A stretch of 64,000 nucleotides of DNA from Candidatus Schekmanbacteria bacterium RIFCSPLOWO2_02_FULL_38_14. Lineage in GTDB: Bacteria > Schekmanbacteria > GWA2-38-11. Position 1 is the first letter of the stretch. Each line of letters begins with the position of its first letter. The stretch is taken from contig MGDH01000042.1 of the NCBI GenBank assembly GCA_001790855.1, positions 94,604 through 158,603 on the forward strand. The letters run 5' to 3'. Below the pieces are notes generated by a model. It was not told the origin of the DNA and ran no database searches. It saw nothing but the letters and a program-made list of their open reading frames with translations. This document shows, one piece after another, positions 9,303-18,494 of the stretch. The position numbers were made by a program, and so were the translations under genes.

Positions 9303-11432
9303 CTATATAAATAGCGGTGCCAGAACGAGTGTGATTGTGCTCAGAAGCTTTATCAGAACGTGCAGTGACGGACCTGCTGTATCCTTTAACGGGTCCCCTA
9401 CTGTATCGCCAACTACTGCTGCCTTGTGGGTATCAGAACCCTTTCCGCCAAAGGCTCCGGTTTCAATATATTTCTTTGCATTATCCCATGCGCCGCCGCC
9501 ATTGTTCATCATTGTCGCCATAAGGATTCCGGTAATTGTTCCTACCATCAGAAGCGCTGCAACAGACTCAGCACCTATGTTTCCTGAAGAAGAAAGATAC
9601 TTAAATGAAAAACCAACTGAAACAGGAAAAAGAACTGCAATAATACCGGGAAGCACCATCTCCTTTAAGGCACCTATTGTAACTATGTCAACGCATCTCC
9701 CGTAATTTGGCTTTGAAGTTCCCTTCATGATACCGGGGTTTTCCTTAAACTGTCTTCTTACTTCATTTATTATACAATACGCTGCCCTTCCGACAGCCCT
9801 GATAGCAAGGGCGCTGAAAAGGAAAACAAGCATTGCTCCAAGAAGTCCAGCGACAAAAACCGGCACACGGCTGAGATCTACCTGAATTACTTTATGGGTA
9901 ATTTTTTGAACCTCGTCAAGATATGCCCTGAAAAGAAGGAATGCTGCAAGCCCTGCGCTTCCGATTGCATATCCCTTTGTAAGAGCCTTTGTTGTATTTC
10001 CGACTGAATCAAGCTTATCAGTTCTCTGTCTTATCTTTTCAGGCTGTTTTGACATTTCTATAATTCCGCCTGCATTGTCTGTTATAGGACCAAATGTATC
10101 CATTGCAAGGATATATGCGCATGGTGCCAGCATTCCCATTGTGGCAATTGCTGTTCCGTAAAGCCCTGCGCCTGTTACACCAGGCAGTGCAAACTGCCCG
10201 CACTTGTATGCAGCCATTATTGCTGCAGACATAACAATAATAGGGGCTGCTGTACACTCCATTGAAACTGCAAGCCCTGTTATGATGTTTGTTGCAGGAC
10301 CTGTCCTTGAAGCCTCAGCAATAGATTTTACCGGTCTGTATTTAAATTCTGTGTAGTACTGTGTGATGAAAACAAAGGAAAGAGCTGTCAGAATCCCGAT
10401 TACACCTGCAGCAAAAAACCAGTTATTATTAATGCCAGGACCAGGAGGAAGAAGGAGTTGTACAGCAAAGTAAAAACCTATCATAGCTATCACGGTTGTA
10501 ACATAATAGCCCCTGTTAAGTGCCTGCATAGGGTCGCCATCTTCTTTTGTTTTAACAACCATAACTCCTACCATTGTGGCTATAAGTCCAAAGGCTCTGG
10601 CAAGAAGCGGAAACATAATTCCGCCAAGTCCGAATATCGGGTAAAGGGCGATTCCAAGAATCATTGCTCCAATATTCTCTGCAGCAGTTGATTCAAAAAG
10701 GTCAGCGCCCCTTCCTGCGCAATCACCGACATTGTCACCAACAAGGTCTGCAATTACTGCAGGGTTTCTCGGGTCATCCTCAGGAATTCCTGCTTCAACC
10801 TTTCCAACAAGGTCTGCTCCGACATCCGCAGCTTTAGTAAAAATTCCTCCTCCAAGCTGTGCAAAAAGAGCAACAAAGCTTGCTCCGAAACCAAATCCTA
10901 CAATCTGGAGAGGAACAACAAGATACTGATCAGGATCAAGCCCGCCGTAAAAATAAAAAAGTCCGCCAACTCCGAGTAAACTCATCGAAACCACTGCAAG
11001 CCCGGAAACAGCGCCGCCTCTCAATGCAATCTGCAATGCCTTGTTTAGGCTTTCCCTTGCTGCTGATGCTGCCCTGATGTTTGCACGGATTGAAACAAAC
11101 ATCCCAATGAACCCTGCAACTGCAGAACAGGCAGCGCCAAGTATGAAGGCAAAAGTTACCTTTAATGCTATTGAAGGTCCAAGCTCTGTTATGTTTGGGC
11201 TTGAGCTGTAATTATAAAAAAGAAAAAGTGCAGCAGCAACAACAATGCTTAAGAGTCCGATGGTTTTATACTGACGTCTTAAAAATGCCTCAGCTCCCTC
11301 TTTGATTGCGTTTGATATTTCCTGCATCTCTTTTGTTCCGCAATCCTGTTTGAAAACATAGCTTGTCAGATAACCTGCAAATGCAAGAGAAATCACGCTT
11401 ATTGCGATGATTATTAATAATATTGTAAGCAT
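9303..11432 (-). CDS. hppA: Membrane-bound H+-translocating pyrophosphatase, K+-independent type
   Basis: It couples hydrolysis of pyrophosphate to ion pumping across the cytoplasmic membrane. The 709 residues have about 15-16 hydrophobic segments. The catalytic loop with KAADVGADLVGKVE, the DDPRNPAVIADLVGDNVGD acidic cluster, and the C-terminal DTVGDPLKDTAGPS are intact. The GNTTKALTKG motif has Lys where K+-dependent enzymes have Ala, which assigns it to the K+-independent class; those are generally proton pumps. An AGAGG Shine-Dalgarno precedes the ATG. It is monocistronic, and suggests an energy-limited lifestyle that recovers pyrophosphate energy. Confidence 0.95.
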   Translation of the reverse strand: MLTILLIIIAISVISLAFAGYLTSYVFKQDCGTKEMQEISNAIKEGAEAFLRRQYKTIGLLSIVVAAALFLFYNYSSSPNITELGPSIALKVTFAFILGAACSAVAGFIGMFVSIRANIRAASAARESLNKALQIALRGGAVSGLAVVSMSLLGVGGLFYFYGGLDPDQYLVVPLQIVGFGFGASFVALFAQLGGGIFTKAADVGADLVGKVEAGIPEDDPRNPAVIADLVGDNVGDCAGRGADLFESTAAENIGAMILGIALYPIFGLGGIMFPLLARAFGLIATMVGVMVVKTKEDGDPMQALNRGYYVTTVIAMIGFYFAVQLLLPPGPGINNNWFFAAGVIGILTALSFVFITQYYTEFKYRPVKSIAEASRTGPATNIITGLAVSMECTAAPIIVMSAAIMAAYKCGQFALPGVTGAGLYGTAIATMGMLAPCAYILAMDTFGPITDNAGGIIEMSKQPEKIRQRTDKLDSVGNTTKALTKGYAIGSAGLAAFLLFRAYLDEVQKITHKVIQVDLSRVPVFVAGLLGAMLVFLFSALAIRAVGRAAYCIINEVRRQFKENPGIMKGTSKPNYGRCVDIVTIGALKEMVLPGIIAVLFPVSVGFSFKYLSSSGNIGAESVAALLMVGTITGILMATMMNNGGGAWDNAKKYIETGAFGGKGSDTHKAAVVGDTVGDPLKDTAGPSLHVLIKLLSTITLVLAPLFI

Positions 11433-11623
11433 CTAAAACCTCTCTAAAAAAATGTTAAATGTTAGAATGTGAAAATGTTAAAATGTATCTTAAAGTTTAA
11501 TACTTAAATTTTGAAGGCGTAGATTTGACTGAAAAGGTCAAAATTGTCAAGCGGAAAATATGGGGGGGCAAAAATTTATGCGCTAAAAAACTTTATTGAA
11601 CTTCGTTAGAAAATTTTTCAGTC

Positions 11624-14044
11624 TTAAACTGGTCTCTCACGCTTGGATGGCTTGACCTTATCTTCTCTTGCCTTTCTCTTATCAAGTGCTATCTCAAAAA
11701 CCTCTCCAACGTTTTCAACAAAAATAAACTTCATTTTCTCCCTGACATTCTTTGGAATATCCTCTAAGTCGTTCTCGTTTCTTTTAGGAAGAATGACAGT
11801 GTTTATTCCTGCGCGGTTTGCAGCCATAACCTTTTCCTTTATTCCGCCAACAGGAAGAACCTTTCCCCGAAGCGTTATCTCTCCAGTCATTGCAAGTTCA
11901 TTTTTAACAGGCCTTCCTGTCAGGAGAGAAGCAAGAGAGGTTGCCATTGTTATCCCTGCCGAAGGACCGTCTTTTGGAATTGCGCCTGCCGGCACATGGA
12001 TATGAATATCAGAACTATTAAAAAACTTCTCATCTATTCCAAACTGTTTTGCCCTTGACCGCAGATAGCTTAAAGCAGCCTGCGCTGATTCCTTCATCAC
12101 ATCCCCCAAGTGTCCTGTGAGAGTCAAGCCCTTGCTCCCCTTCATCTTTGTGGATTCAATAAAAAGAATATCCCCTCCTGATGGAGTCCATGCAAGCCCT
12201 ATTGCAACACCCGGTTCATCGGTCCTTTCTGCAATCTCTGAAAAGTATTTCTTGTTCCCTAAAAACTCTTTTATGCTGTCTTTTGTTACTTCAAACTTTC
12301 CCTCTTTTCCCTCTGTAATTCCCTTTGCCACTTTTCTGCAGATATTTGCTATTTCCCTTTCAAGATTCCTTAAGCCCGCCTCTCTTGTATAATCTCTGAC
12401 TATGGAGACTATTGCCTCATCATGTATTAAAAGATTATCATCAGTCAAACCGTTCTCAAAAAGCTGTTTGGGAATTAAATGTTTTTTTGCGATGTGCAGT
12501 TTTTCATCCTCCATATAACCCAAAAGTTCAAGCACCTCCATCCTATCCATCAAGGCAGGTGGAATTGGGTCAAGGAGATTTGCAGTTGTAATAAACATCA
12601 CCTTTGAAAGGTCAAAAGGCACATCAAGGTAATGGTCTGAAAAAGAAAAATTCTGCTCAGGATCCAAAACCTCAAGAAGCGCTGAAGATGGATCTCCCCT
12701 GAAATCCATCCCGATTTTGTCCACTTCATCCAACATGAACACAGGATTGTTTGAACCAGCAGTTTTGACTCCCTGAATTATCCTTCCGGGCAAAGCCCCA
12801 ATATAAGTCCTTCTATGCCCTCTTATCTCAGCCTCGTCCCTTACACCTCCAAGTGAAAGTCTTATGAATTTCCTTCCCAAAGCCCTTGCAATGGATTTTC
12901 CCAAAGAAGTCTTCCCTGTCCCAGGCGGACCTGCAAAACACAAAATTGAACCCTTTGCATCCTTTTTAAGTTTTCTTACTGCAAGATACTCAAGAATTCT
13001 GTCTTTTACTTTTTCAAGGTCATAATGGTCATCATCAAGAATTATTTTGGCACGCAGGATATCAAGGTTGTCCTCTGTTGAAACTGCCCAAGGAAGCGCA
13101 ACAAGCCAGTCAAGGTATGTCCTGACTACTGTGTGCTCTGCTGACTCAATAGGTATTACTTTTAACCTGTCAATCTCTCTCTTTGCTTCCTTTTCAGCCG
13201 TTTCAGGCATTTTTGCTTCAGCAATTTTTTTCTCAAGCTCTTCAATTTCAGAAGATCTCTCATCCTTCTCGCCAAGTTCTTTCTGTATTGCCTTTAACTG
13301 CTGTCTTAAAAAATACTCTCTCTGTCCCTTATTTAACTCAGACTGAACCTCAGATTGAATCTTCGTGCCAAGTTCCAAAAGCTCTAAATTCTTCTGAACA
13401 ATTGCAATAACTTTTTCCACTCGTATTTTAACATCAAGAGTATCAAGAATCTCCTGCTTCTCCTCAAGGGTTATATTCAAGCTTGAAGCAACAAGGTCAG
13501 CAATTCTTCCAGGGTCTTCAATGTTCATAACCATAATCTGAAGCTCTTCAGGAAGATAGGGTATCTTTGAAATAAGATTAGAGAAGTTATTGACAAGAGC
13601 AGCCTTTAAAGCATCCATCTCCTTTGATGTCTCGAAAACATCGTCAACAGTTTTTATCTTACCTTTAAAATATGGGGTATATTGGGTACTCTCTATTATA
13701 CCAATCCTTTTCAATCCCTGAACAAGTATTCTTATGGTTTTATCCGGAAACTTGAGCATCTTGAGTATCACAGCAACCGTCCCAACTTCATTTAACTCCG
13801 GTTTTTCACCCTTTTCTCTGTTTGGATTTTTCTCAAGGAAAAGTCCAACCATTTTATCTTCTGCAAGAGAATCATCAATAAGCTTTATTGAATTCTCTCC
13901 CGCAACTACAAGCGGTGTTACGGTTGACGGGAAAACAATCATATCCTTCAAAGGTAGGATTGGAAGATCTTTAGGAATTTTTTCATTTTCCTCTTTTTTA
14001 TCCTGATTTATTTCTTCTCTCTCGCTTTTATCAAAAAAAACCAT
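11624..14044 (-). CDS. lon: ATP-dependent protease Lon
   Basis: This is the cytoplasmic AAA+ serine protease for quality control. The reading frame opens at 14074, but an AGGAGGG Shine-Dalgarno lies 5 bases before the ATG at 14044, so I use that start (806 residues, MVFFDKSE). An N-terminal LON domain begins with [14 protein letters not shown], followed by a coiled-coil linker, a Walker [14 protein letters not shown] and Walker [10 protein letters not shown]. The C-terminal protease domain has the catalytic Ser in [11 protein letters not shown] and Lys in [10 protein letters not shown]. It lies downstream of a small heat-shock gene on the same strand, consistent with a stress operon. Confidence 0.96.
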   Translation of the reverse strand: MVFFDKSEREEINQDKKEENEKIPKDLPILPLKDMIVFPSTVTPLVVAGENSIKLIDDSLAEDKMVGLFLEKNPNREKGEKPELNEVGTVAVILKMLKFPDKTIRILVQGLKRIGIIESTQYTPYFKGKIKTVDDVFETSKEMDALKAALVNNFSNLISKIPYLPEELQIMVMNIEDPGRIADLVASSLNITLEEKQEILDTLDVKIRVEKVIAIVQKNLELLELGTKIQSEVQSELNKGQREYFLRQQLKAIQKELGEKDERSSEIEELEKKIAEAKMPETAEKEAKREIDRLKVIPIESAEHTVVRTYLDWLVALPWAVSTEDNLDILRAKIILDDDHYDLEKVKDRILEYLAVRKLKKDAKGSILCFAGPPGTGKTSLGKSIARALGRKFIRLSLGGVRDEAEIRGHRRTYIGALPGRIIQGVKTAGSNNPVFMLDEVDKIGMDFRGDPSSALLEVLDPEQNFSFSDHYLDVPFDLSKVMFITTANLLDPIPPALMDRMEVLELLGYMEDEKLHIAKKHLIPKQLFENGLTDDNLLIHDEAIVSIVRDYTREAGLRNLEREIANICRKVAKGITEGKEGKFEVTKDSIKEFLGNKKYFSEIAERTDEPGVAIGLAWTPSGGDILFIESTKMKGSKGLTLTGHLGDVMKESAQAALSYLRSRAKQFGIDEKFFNSSDIHIHVPAGAIPKDGPSAGITMATSLASLLTGRPVKNELAMTGEITLRGKVLPVGGIKEKVMAANRAGINTVILPKRNENDLEDIPKNVREKMKFIFVENVGEVFEIALDKRKAREDKVKPSKRERPV

Positions 14045-14091
14045 TACTTCCCTCCTCTTGTAGGGGAATGGCATGTCATTCCCCTAATATT

Positions 14092-14523
14092 CTATTCTTC
14101 TATCTCAACCTTTATTATTTTTCTTCTTTCCTTAAACGGCAATCTTATTTTCAGAATCCCTTCTTCAAGGTTGACTGAAATCTCCTCTGCATTAATCTTT
14201 TCCTCAATTTTTATCAGGCGTTCAAATCTGCCATGTTCTATTTCAAGCTGCGTAAATTTTTTTTTGTTTTGTGCGTACGGTTGCTTGCGATTACCTCTCA
14301 ATCTCAATATTCCATCCTTGTAAGTAATTTCCACTTCGCTTTTATTGACACCTGCAAGCTCAGCAAAAATTATAACTTCTTCGTCTGATTCAACAATATC
14401 TATTGAAGGTCTCCATACTGCTTCAAGTGAAAATCTAGAATGTCTGACAAAATTATGGAACCTGTCAAAAAATTCCTCAAAATCCATTATTCCTTCTTCT
14501 GGTTTTTTATCATATATATCCAT
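14092..14523 (-). CDS. Small heat-shock protein, Hsp20/alpha-crystallin family
   Basis: This is an ATP-independent holdase. Of the 143 residues, about 38-135 form the alpha-crystallin domain, starting at WRPSIDIVESDEE and including the LAGV loop and the family motif GILKIRLP. A short N-terminal arm and a C-terminal KIIKVEIEE extension bracket it. It lies 47 bases upstream of lon in the same direction, so aggregated clients held by this protein could be handed to Lon under the same regulation. No CIRCE-type operator was recognised upstream. Confidence 0.92.
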   Translation of the reverse strand: MDIYDKKPEEGIMDFEEFFDRFHNFVRHSRFSLEAVWRPSIDIVESDEEVIIFAELAGVNKSEVEITYKDGILRLRGNRKQPYAQNKKKFTQLEIEHGRFERLIKIEEKINAEEISVNLEEGILKIRLPFKERRKIIKVEIEE

Positions 14524-14714
14524 TTTAAACTCTTCTTTCTTAAAAAGACTAAAGATTTACTTTAAGAAGTTTCAACTTTCTCTATAACTCTATATTTTTC
14601 ATAATTCATTACTCCTTTCAATTGAAAAATTCCATTTTTTCAAGTTGATTTAAGACTCCACTTCTCGTTAATCCTAAAGTCATAAGACAGAAGTTATAGT
14701 TTATAAGTTATTTT

Positions 14715-16163
14715 TCATCCCTTAATCACACCAAGAGGCTTAAGCTGAGCTACTTTTCTGCTAATTCCTGCTCCAGTTACTACATTTACGACATCAGTTA
14801 CATTTTTATAGGCTTCAGGCACCTCTTCATCAATTGTTCCCCTTCCAGAAGCTTTAACAAATATATCATTCTTCTCGAGTTCTCTCTCTATGGCTCTTCC
14901 TTTAACTAATTTTTTAGCCTGATTCCTGCTCATCAGCCTTCCTGCCCCGTGACAGGTGCTTCCAAAGGTTTCATCAAAAGCCCCTTCTGCTCCAACTAAT
15001 ACATAGGAGCATCTCCCCATATCTCCTGGAATTAAAACAGGCTGTCCTGTTGAATAATAATCCCTTGGTATATGATGACTGCCGGGAGGAAAAGCCCTTG
15101 TTGCCCCTTTTCTGTGAACACATAATTTTTTTTCCACTCCATTTACAGTATGAGTCTCAATTTTTGCTATATTATGTGCAACATCATAAACCAAATCCAT
15201 TCCGAGGTCATTTGGCCCAATTCTTAAAACCTTCTCAAAAGTTTCTCTTACCCAGTGAGCTATTATCTGGCGGTTAGTAAAAGCATAGTTAGCAGCGCAA
15301 GCCATTGCTCCCATATATCTTTTACCTTCTTCAGATTTTAAAGGTGCGCAGCATAGCTGTTTATCAGGAATTTCTATATCATATTTTCTTATAGCATCAA
15401 TCATTACCTTAATATAATCATCGCATACCTGATAACCTAACCCTCTTGAGCCCGTATGTATCATTACAGTGATTTTATTTTTCTCTATGCCTAAAATGCC
15501 TGCAAGATTTTCATCATATACCTCTGAGACATAACCAACCTCTACAAAATGGTTTCCTGAACCCAATGTTCCAAGCTGGTCTTTTCCTCTCTCCAAAGCC
15601 CTCACACTTACAATCTCAGGATTTGCCCCAGAAATACACCCCTCACTTTCTATATGGAGAAGGTCTTCTTCAGTGCCAAATCCCATTCTGACTGCCCATT
15701 TTGCTCCCATTTCAAGAACCTTTTTTTCCTCATTGCTGCTTAATTTTAAATCCTTCCTGTGCGAACCAACTCCAGTTGGTATATTGGAAAACATGACGTT
15801 GGTTATCTCCCTGATTCTTGGTTTAACATCTTCCAGAAAAAGATTTGAACTCAACAACCTGACCCCGCAGTTTATATCATAACCCACACCCCCTGGAGAC
15901 ACAACCCCTTTATCAACATCAAAGGCAGCAACACCTCCAATCGGGAAGCCATAACCCCAGTGTATGTCAGGCATTGCAAAGGAAGCCTTGACTATGCCTG
16001 GCAACTGAGCCACATTTGCAACTTGTACTAAACTCTCATCCTGCCTTATGGTTTCAATCATTCTTTCATCAGCATAAATCACACCATCTACTCTCATCCT
16101 CCCTTTTTTAGGAATTTTCCATCTGTACTCATCTATCCTCTGCAACTCCATCTTTTCTGCCAT
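14715..16163 (-). CDS. rtcB: RNA-splicing ligase RtcB
   Basis: This GTP-dependent ligase joins 2',3'-cyclic phosphate (or 3'-phosphate) and 5'-OH RNA ends. The 482 residues show DIHWGYGFPIGGVAAFD, the metal-binding GGVGYDINCGVR with Asp and Cys, GSGNHFVEVG, HTGSRGLGYQ, and CHGAGRLMSR with the His nucleophile that is guanylylated. A GGTGGTGAG Shine-Dalgarno precedes the ATG. The archease gene lies just upstream on the same strand, which supports RNA repair or tRNA processing as its task. Only the palindromic element at 16189-16315 separates the two. Confidence 0.96.
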   Translation of the reverse strand: MAEKMELQRIDEYRWKIPKKGRMRVDGVIYADERMIETIRQDESLVQVANVAQLPGIVKASFAMPDIHWGYGFPIGGVAAFDVDKGVVSPGGVGYDINCGVRLLSSNLFLEDVKPRIREITNVMFSNIPTGVGSHRKDLKLSSNEEKKVLEMGAKWAVRMGFGTEEDLLHIESEGCISGANPEIVSVRALERGKDQLGTLGSGNHFVEVGYVSEVYDENLAGILGIEKNKITVMIHTGSRGLGYQVCDDYIKVMIDAIRKYDIEIPDKQLCCAPLKSEEGKRYMGAMACAANYAFTNRQIIAHWVRETFEKVLRIGPNDLGMDLVYDVAHNIAKIETHTVNGVEKKLCVHRKGATRAFPPGSHHIPRDYYSTGQPVLIPGDMGRCSYVLVGAEGAFDETFGSTCHGAGRLMSRNQAKKLVKGRAIERELEKNDIFVKASGRGTIDEEVPEAYKNVTDVVNVVTGAGISRKVAQLKPLGVIKG

Positions 16164-16188
16164 TCAACTCACCACCTTTATAAGTTCA

Positions 16189-16315
16189 CTATAGTAAACG
16201 ACAAAAATAAATTGACATATCTCAATCCCGATAGACGGGGTTTTCTACCCCCGTCTCGGCGGGACAAGAATGTCCCGCCTATCGTATGGGATGTTACTTA
16301 TGTCGTTCACTATAG
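16189..16315. repeat. MITE-like element with terminal inverted repeats enclosing a permuted family A repeat
   Basis: The ends are CTATAGTAAACGACA (16189-16203) and TGTCGTTCACTATAG (16301-16315), inverted repeats with 14 of 15 matches. Inside, at 16227-16285, lie both family A hairpins in the opposite orientation, with module order swapped relative to the other copies. The whole element could fold into one long hairpin. It separates rtcB from the archease gene. Confidence 0.7.
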
Positions 16316-16340
16316 TTTTTAGTAGTAGGTTATAATTTAT

Positions 16341-16952
16341 TTATACATCCATAATAACCCTTGTATGCCAACCAATATCATCTTTTATAATTTTAAGCTG
16401 ATGATAGGTAATTGCCTTTACTGTTGTATTTATGATATGAACTCCATCGTCATATCTTTCACCTCTAATTTCAGCAACTAGTTTCAACCATTCAACCTCT
16501 TCAGGGCTTTTTTTTTCTTTAAATGAAAAAGCGACTTCTTTATCCTTCTCTGTATTATTTTTAGATGCTATTATTTGACAAAAATCCTGTTTTTTATCTT
16601 TTGAAGTTATAGATGATGTATTTAGCTCTATAATCTTGAATTCTTTTAATATAATTCTTTCTTTATCATATATATATAAAAGCTCTCCAAGCCAGTTAAC
16701 CATTATTTCATCAAGGTCCCTTCCTGTTACAGTTACACTTTTTGAAACTTTACTTTTCACAAGTGAGAGATCTGTTATTATGTCAAAAAGAGCATAGCCT
16801 GCATTAGAAAAAAGTTGAGGCAGGTTTTCCCCAAAAACCTCAATCCCTATATCTGATGTATGATCAATTAATCTGTATTTTTCCATATTCAAAGTTTGCT
16901 CCATAACGCCAATTAAAATATTTATAAATTTTATATTTTCTTCTATGTTCAT
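16341..16952 (-). CDS. Archease, RtcB activator, with an internal insertion
   Basis: Archease speeds guanylylation and turnover of RtcB. Family blocks are visible: DHTSDIGIEVFG, the mid-region VNWLGELLYIYDKE, GERYDDG and the C-terminal TVKAITYHQL followed by VIMDV. Usual archeases have about 140 residues; this one has about 180 from the likely core start, because some 40 polar residues rich in Lys, Asp and Glu lie between ELNTSSI and LVAEIRGE. I choose ATG 16952, with an AGGGA Shine-Dalgarno 6 bases upstream; MEKYRL at 16886 is the shortest start consistent with homologues. Confidence 0.87.
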   Translation of the reverse strand: MNIEENIKFINILIGVMEQTLNMEKYRLIDHTSDIGIEVFGENLPQLFSNAGYALFDIITDLSLVKSKVSKSVTVTGRDLDEIMVNWLGELLYIYDKERIILKEFKIIELNTSSITSKDKKQDFCQIIASKNNTEKDKEVAFSFKEKKSPEEVEWLKLVAEIRGERYDDGVHIINTTVKAITYHQLKIIKDDIGWHTRVIMDV

Positions 16953-17056
16953 TATATTCCCTAGTCGCTGATATATCAACAGGAGAGTAAAAAAGTATTA
17001 CTGAAACAGTTATAATTTCAGATAACAAAGCTTAAAGAAAAGATTATTTTGACATT

Positions 17057-18055
17057 TCAAGACAGGATGGCTTCTCTCAATATCTTTGCTGCATCTTCTG
17101 GTAGTACCGGATTTGCATAAAGCCCTGTTCCCCATTCAAAACCCATCATATCACTGCATCTTGGTATTATTTCCCAGTGCCAGTGATATTCATTCACCAA
17201 TCCGCGCTGAAACGGTGCAGAGTGGAGTACCATGCTGTAGGAAAGATTTCTCAGGGCTTTTTTTATTCCGGTCATAATTTCTTTAAAAATAATTGCCTGA
17301 TCCTTTAACACATCATCACTGATTGCACCAAAGTCTGAAACATGCGTTTTAGGAGTAATGCATATTTCAAAAGGAAACTTTGATGCATAAGGACTAAAAA
17401 CCAGAAATTTATCAGATTCTTTTATGATTCTCTTGCCTATATTTATCTCCTCATTAATTATATCACAATAAATACATCTCTCTTTGATTTTAAAATAATC
17501 TATGGAATTGTTCAACTCCTCATCAACTCTCTTAACAACAAATGGCATAGCTAAAATATGGGAATGGGAATGGCTGTAGTGGGTTGTAGGTATGCCGTGG
17601 TTTTTAACAATAATTATATGCTTGAATCTTGTATCCTTTCTTAAATCAAGGGCTCTCTGGCGATATACACCAAGTATAATTTGCAGCTGGTCAATTTCCA
17701 ATTCTGTCCAGTCTGCATCGTGCTCAGGAGTTTCAATAACAACTTCATGGGCACCGACAGCGTTCATCATATCATACATTCCATGCCCTCTTTTTTTTAA
17801 ATCCCCTTCTATTCTCAACAACGGAAACTTATCAGGAATGACTCTTACTCTCCATTTGCTCCTGCTGTCTTCACTCATAGGGTCTTTCACAGCTAATATT
17901 TCAACAGGAGATTTCTCCTCATTTCCAGGGCAAAAAGGGCAAATATGCTTTTCCTCTTCTGTGGTTGTAGTAACATATTCAGATAATTTATTGTTTCTGT
18001 CATCTGAAACAATAACCCATCTTCTTATTATAGGATCTTTGCGAAGCTCAGACAT
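17057..18055 (-). CDS. galT: Galactose-1-phosphate uridylyltransferase
   Basis: This HIT-superfamily enzyme exchanges UMP between UDP-glucose and galactose-1-phosphate. Features: N-terminal DPIIRRWVIVS, the zinc-site CPFCPGNE, SHSHSHILAMP carrying the histidine triad with the uridylylated His, a second zinc-type CIYC, and the C-terminal EYHWHWEIIPR. The frame opens at 18094, but MSELRKDP at 18055 has a GGGAGA Shine-Dalgarno and clears the end of the upstream receiver gene by one base, so it is the likely start. It may be cotranscribed with the two-component genes. A related nucleotide-sugar or AMP/ADP phosphorylase role cannot be excluded. Confidence 0.87.
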   Translation of the reverse strand: MSELRKDPIIRRWVIVSDDRNNKLSEYVTTTTEEEKHICPFCPGNEEKSPVEILAVKDPMSEDSRSKWRVRVIPDKFPLLRIEGDLKKRGHGMYDMMNAVGAHEVVIETPEHDADWTELEIDQLQIILGVYRQRALDLRKDTRFKHIIIVKNHGIPTTHYSHSHSHILAMPFVVKRVDEELNNSIDYFKIKERCIYCDIINEEINIGKRIIKESDKFLVFSPYASKFPFEICITPKTHVSDFGAISDDVLKDQAIIFKEIMTGIKKALRNLSYSMVLHSAPFQRGLVNEYHWHWEIIPRCSDMMGFEWGTGLYANPVLPEDAAKILREAILS

Positions 18056-18056
18056 A

Positions 18057-18458
18057 TCATTTTCTCCCTTCTTCCTTTCTGAAAATTGCCTCAAGAAGCC
18101 TTATCAGTTCTTCATAATTAATGGGTTTATTAATGTAATCATACGCCCCCTTAACAAAAGCATCAAGATAGCTTCCAACCTCACCAAAAGCTGTTACAAT
18201 TATAACCGGAAGTTCCGGGTCTGTTTTTTTTATATTTTTTAAAAGTTTAAGCCCTCCTATTTCAGGCATCCTTAAATCCGTAATAATAACATCATATTTG
18301 TTGAGCTCCATTTTTTTTATCGCTTCTTTACCATTAAAACATACCACAACCTCATATCCGTCCTCTGAAAGAAGCTTTGATAATGTCTCAACCGCGTGTT
18401 TATCATCATCAACAAGTATGATTCGCTTTCTTACTTTTGATGAATCTGATAAATTCAT
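18057..18458 (-). CDS. Response regulator, receiver domain only
   Basis: The 133 residues are one CheY-like receiver. The acidic pair is in LVDDDK, the phosphorylated Asp in IITDLRMP, the switch Thr in IVTAFGE, and Lys in INKPIN. No DNA-binding or enzymatic output domain follows. The sensor kinase gene ends 36 bases upstream on the same strand, so the pair is probably cognate. With no output domain, it may act as a phosphorelay intermediate or by binding a protein partner. Confidence 0.92.
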   Translation of the reverse strand: MNLSDSSKVRKRIILVDDDKHAVETLSKLLSEDGYEVVVCFNGKEAIKKMELNKYDVIITDLRMPEIGGLKLLKNIKKTDPELPVIIVTAFGEVGSYLDAFVKGAYDYINKPINYEELIRLLEAIFRKEEGRK

Positions 18459-18494
18459 TTTTATCTCCTTATTATGAATTATAAATTACAAAAA

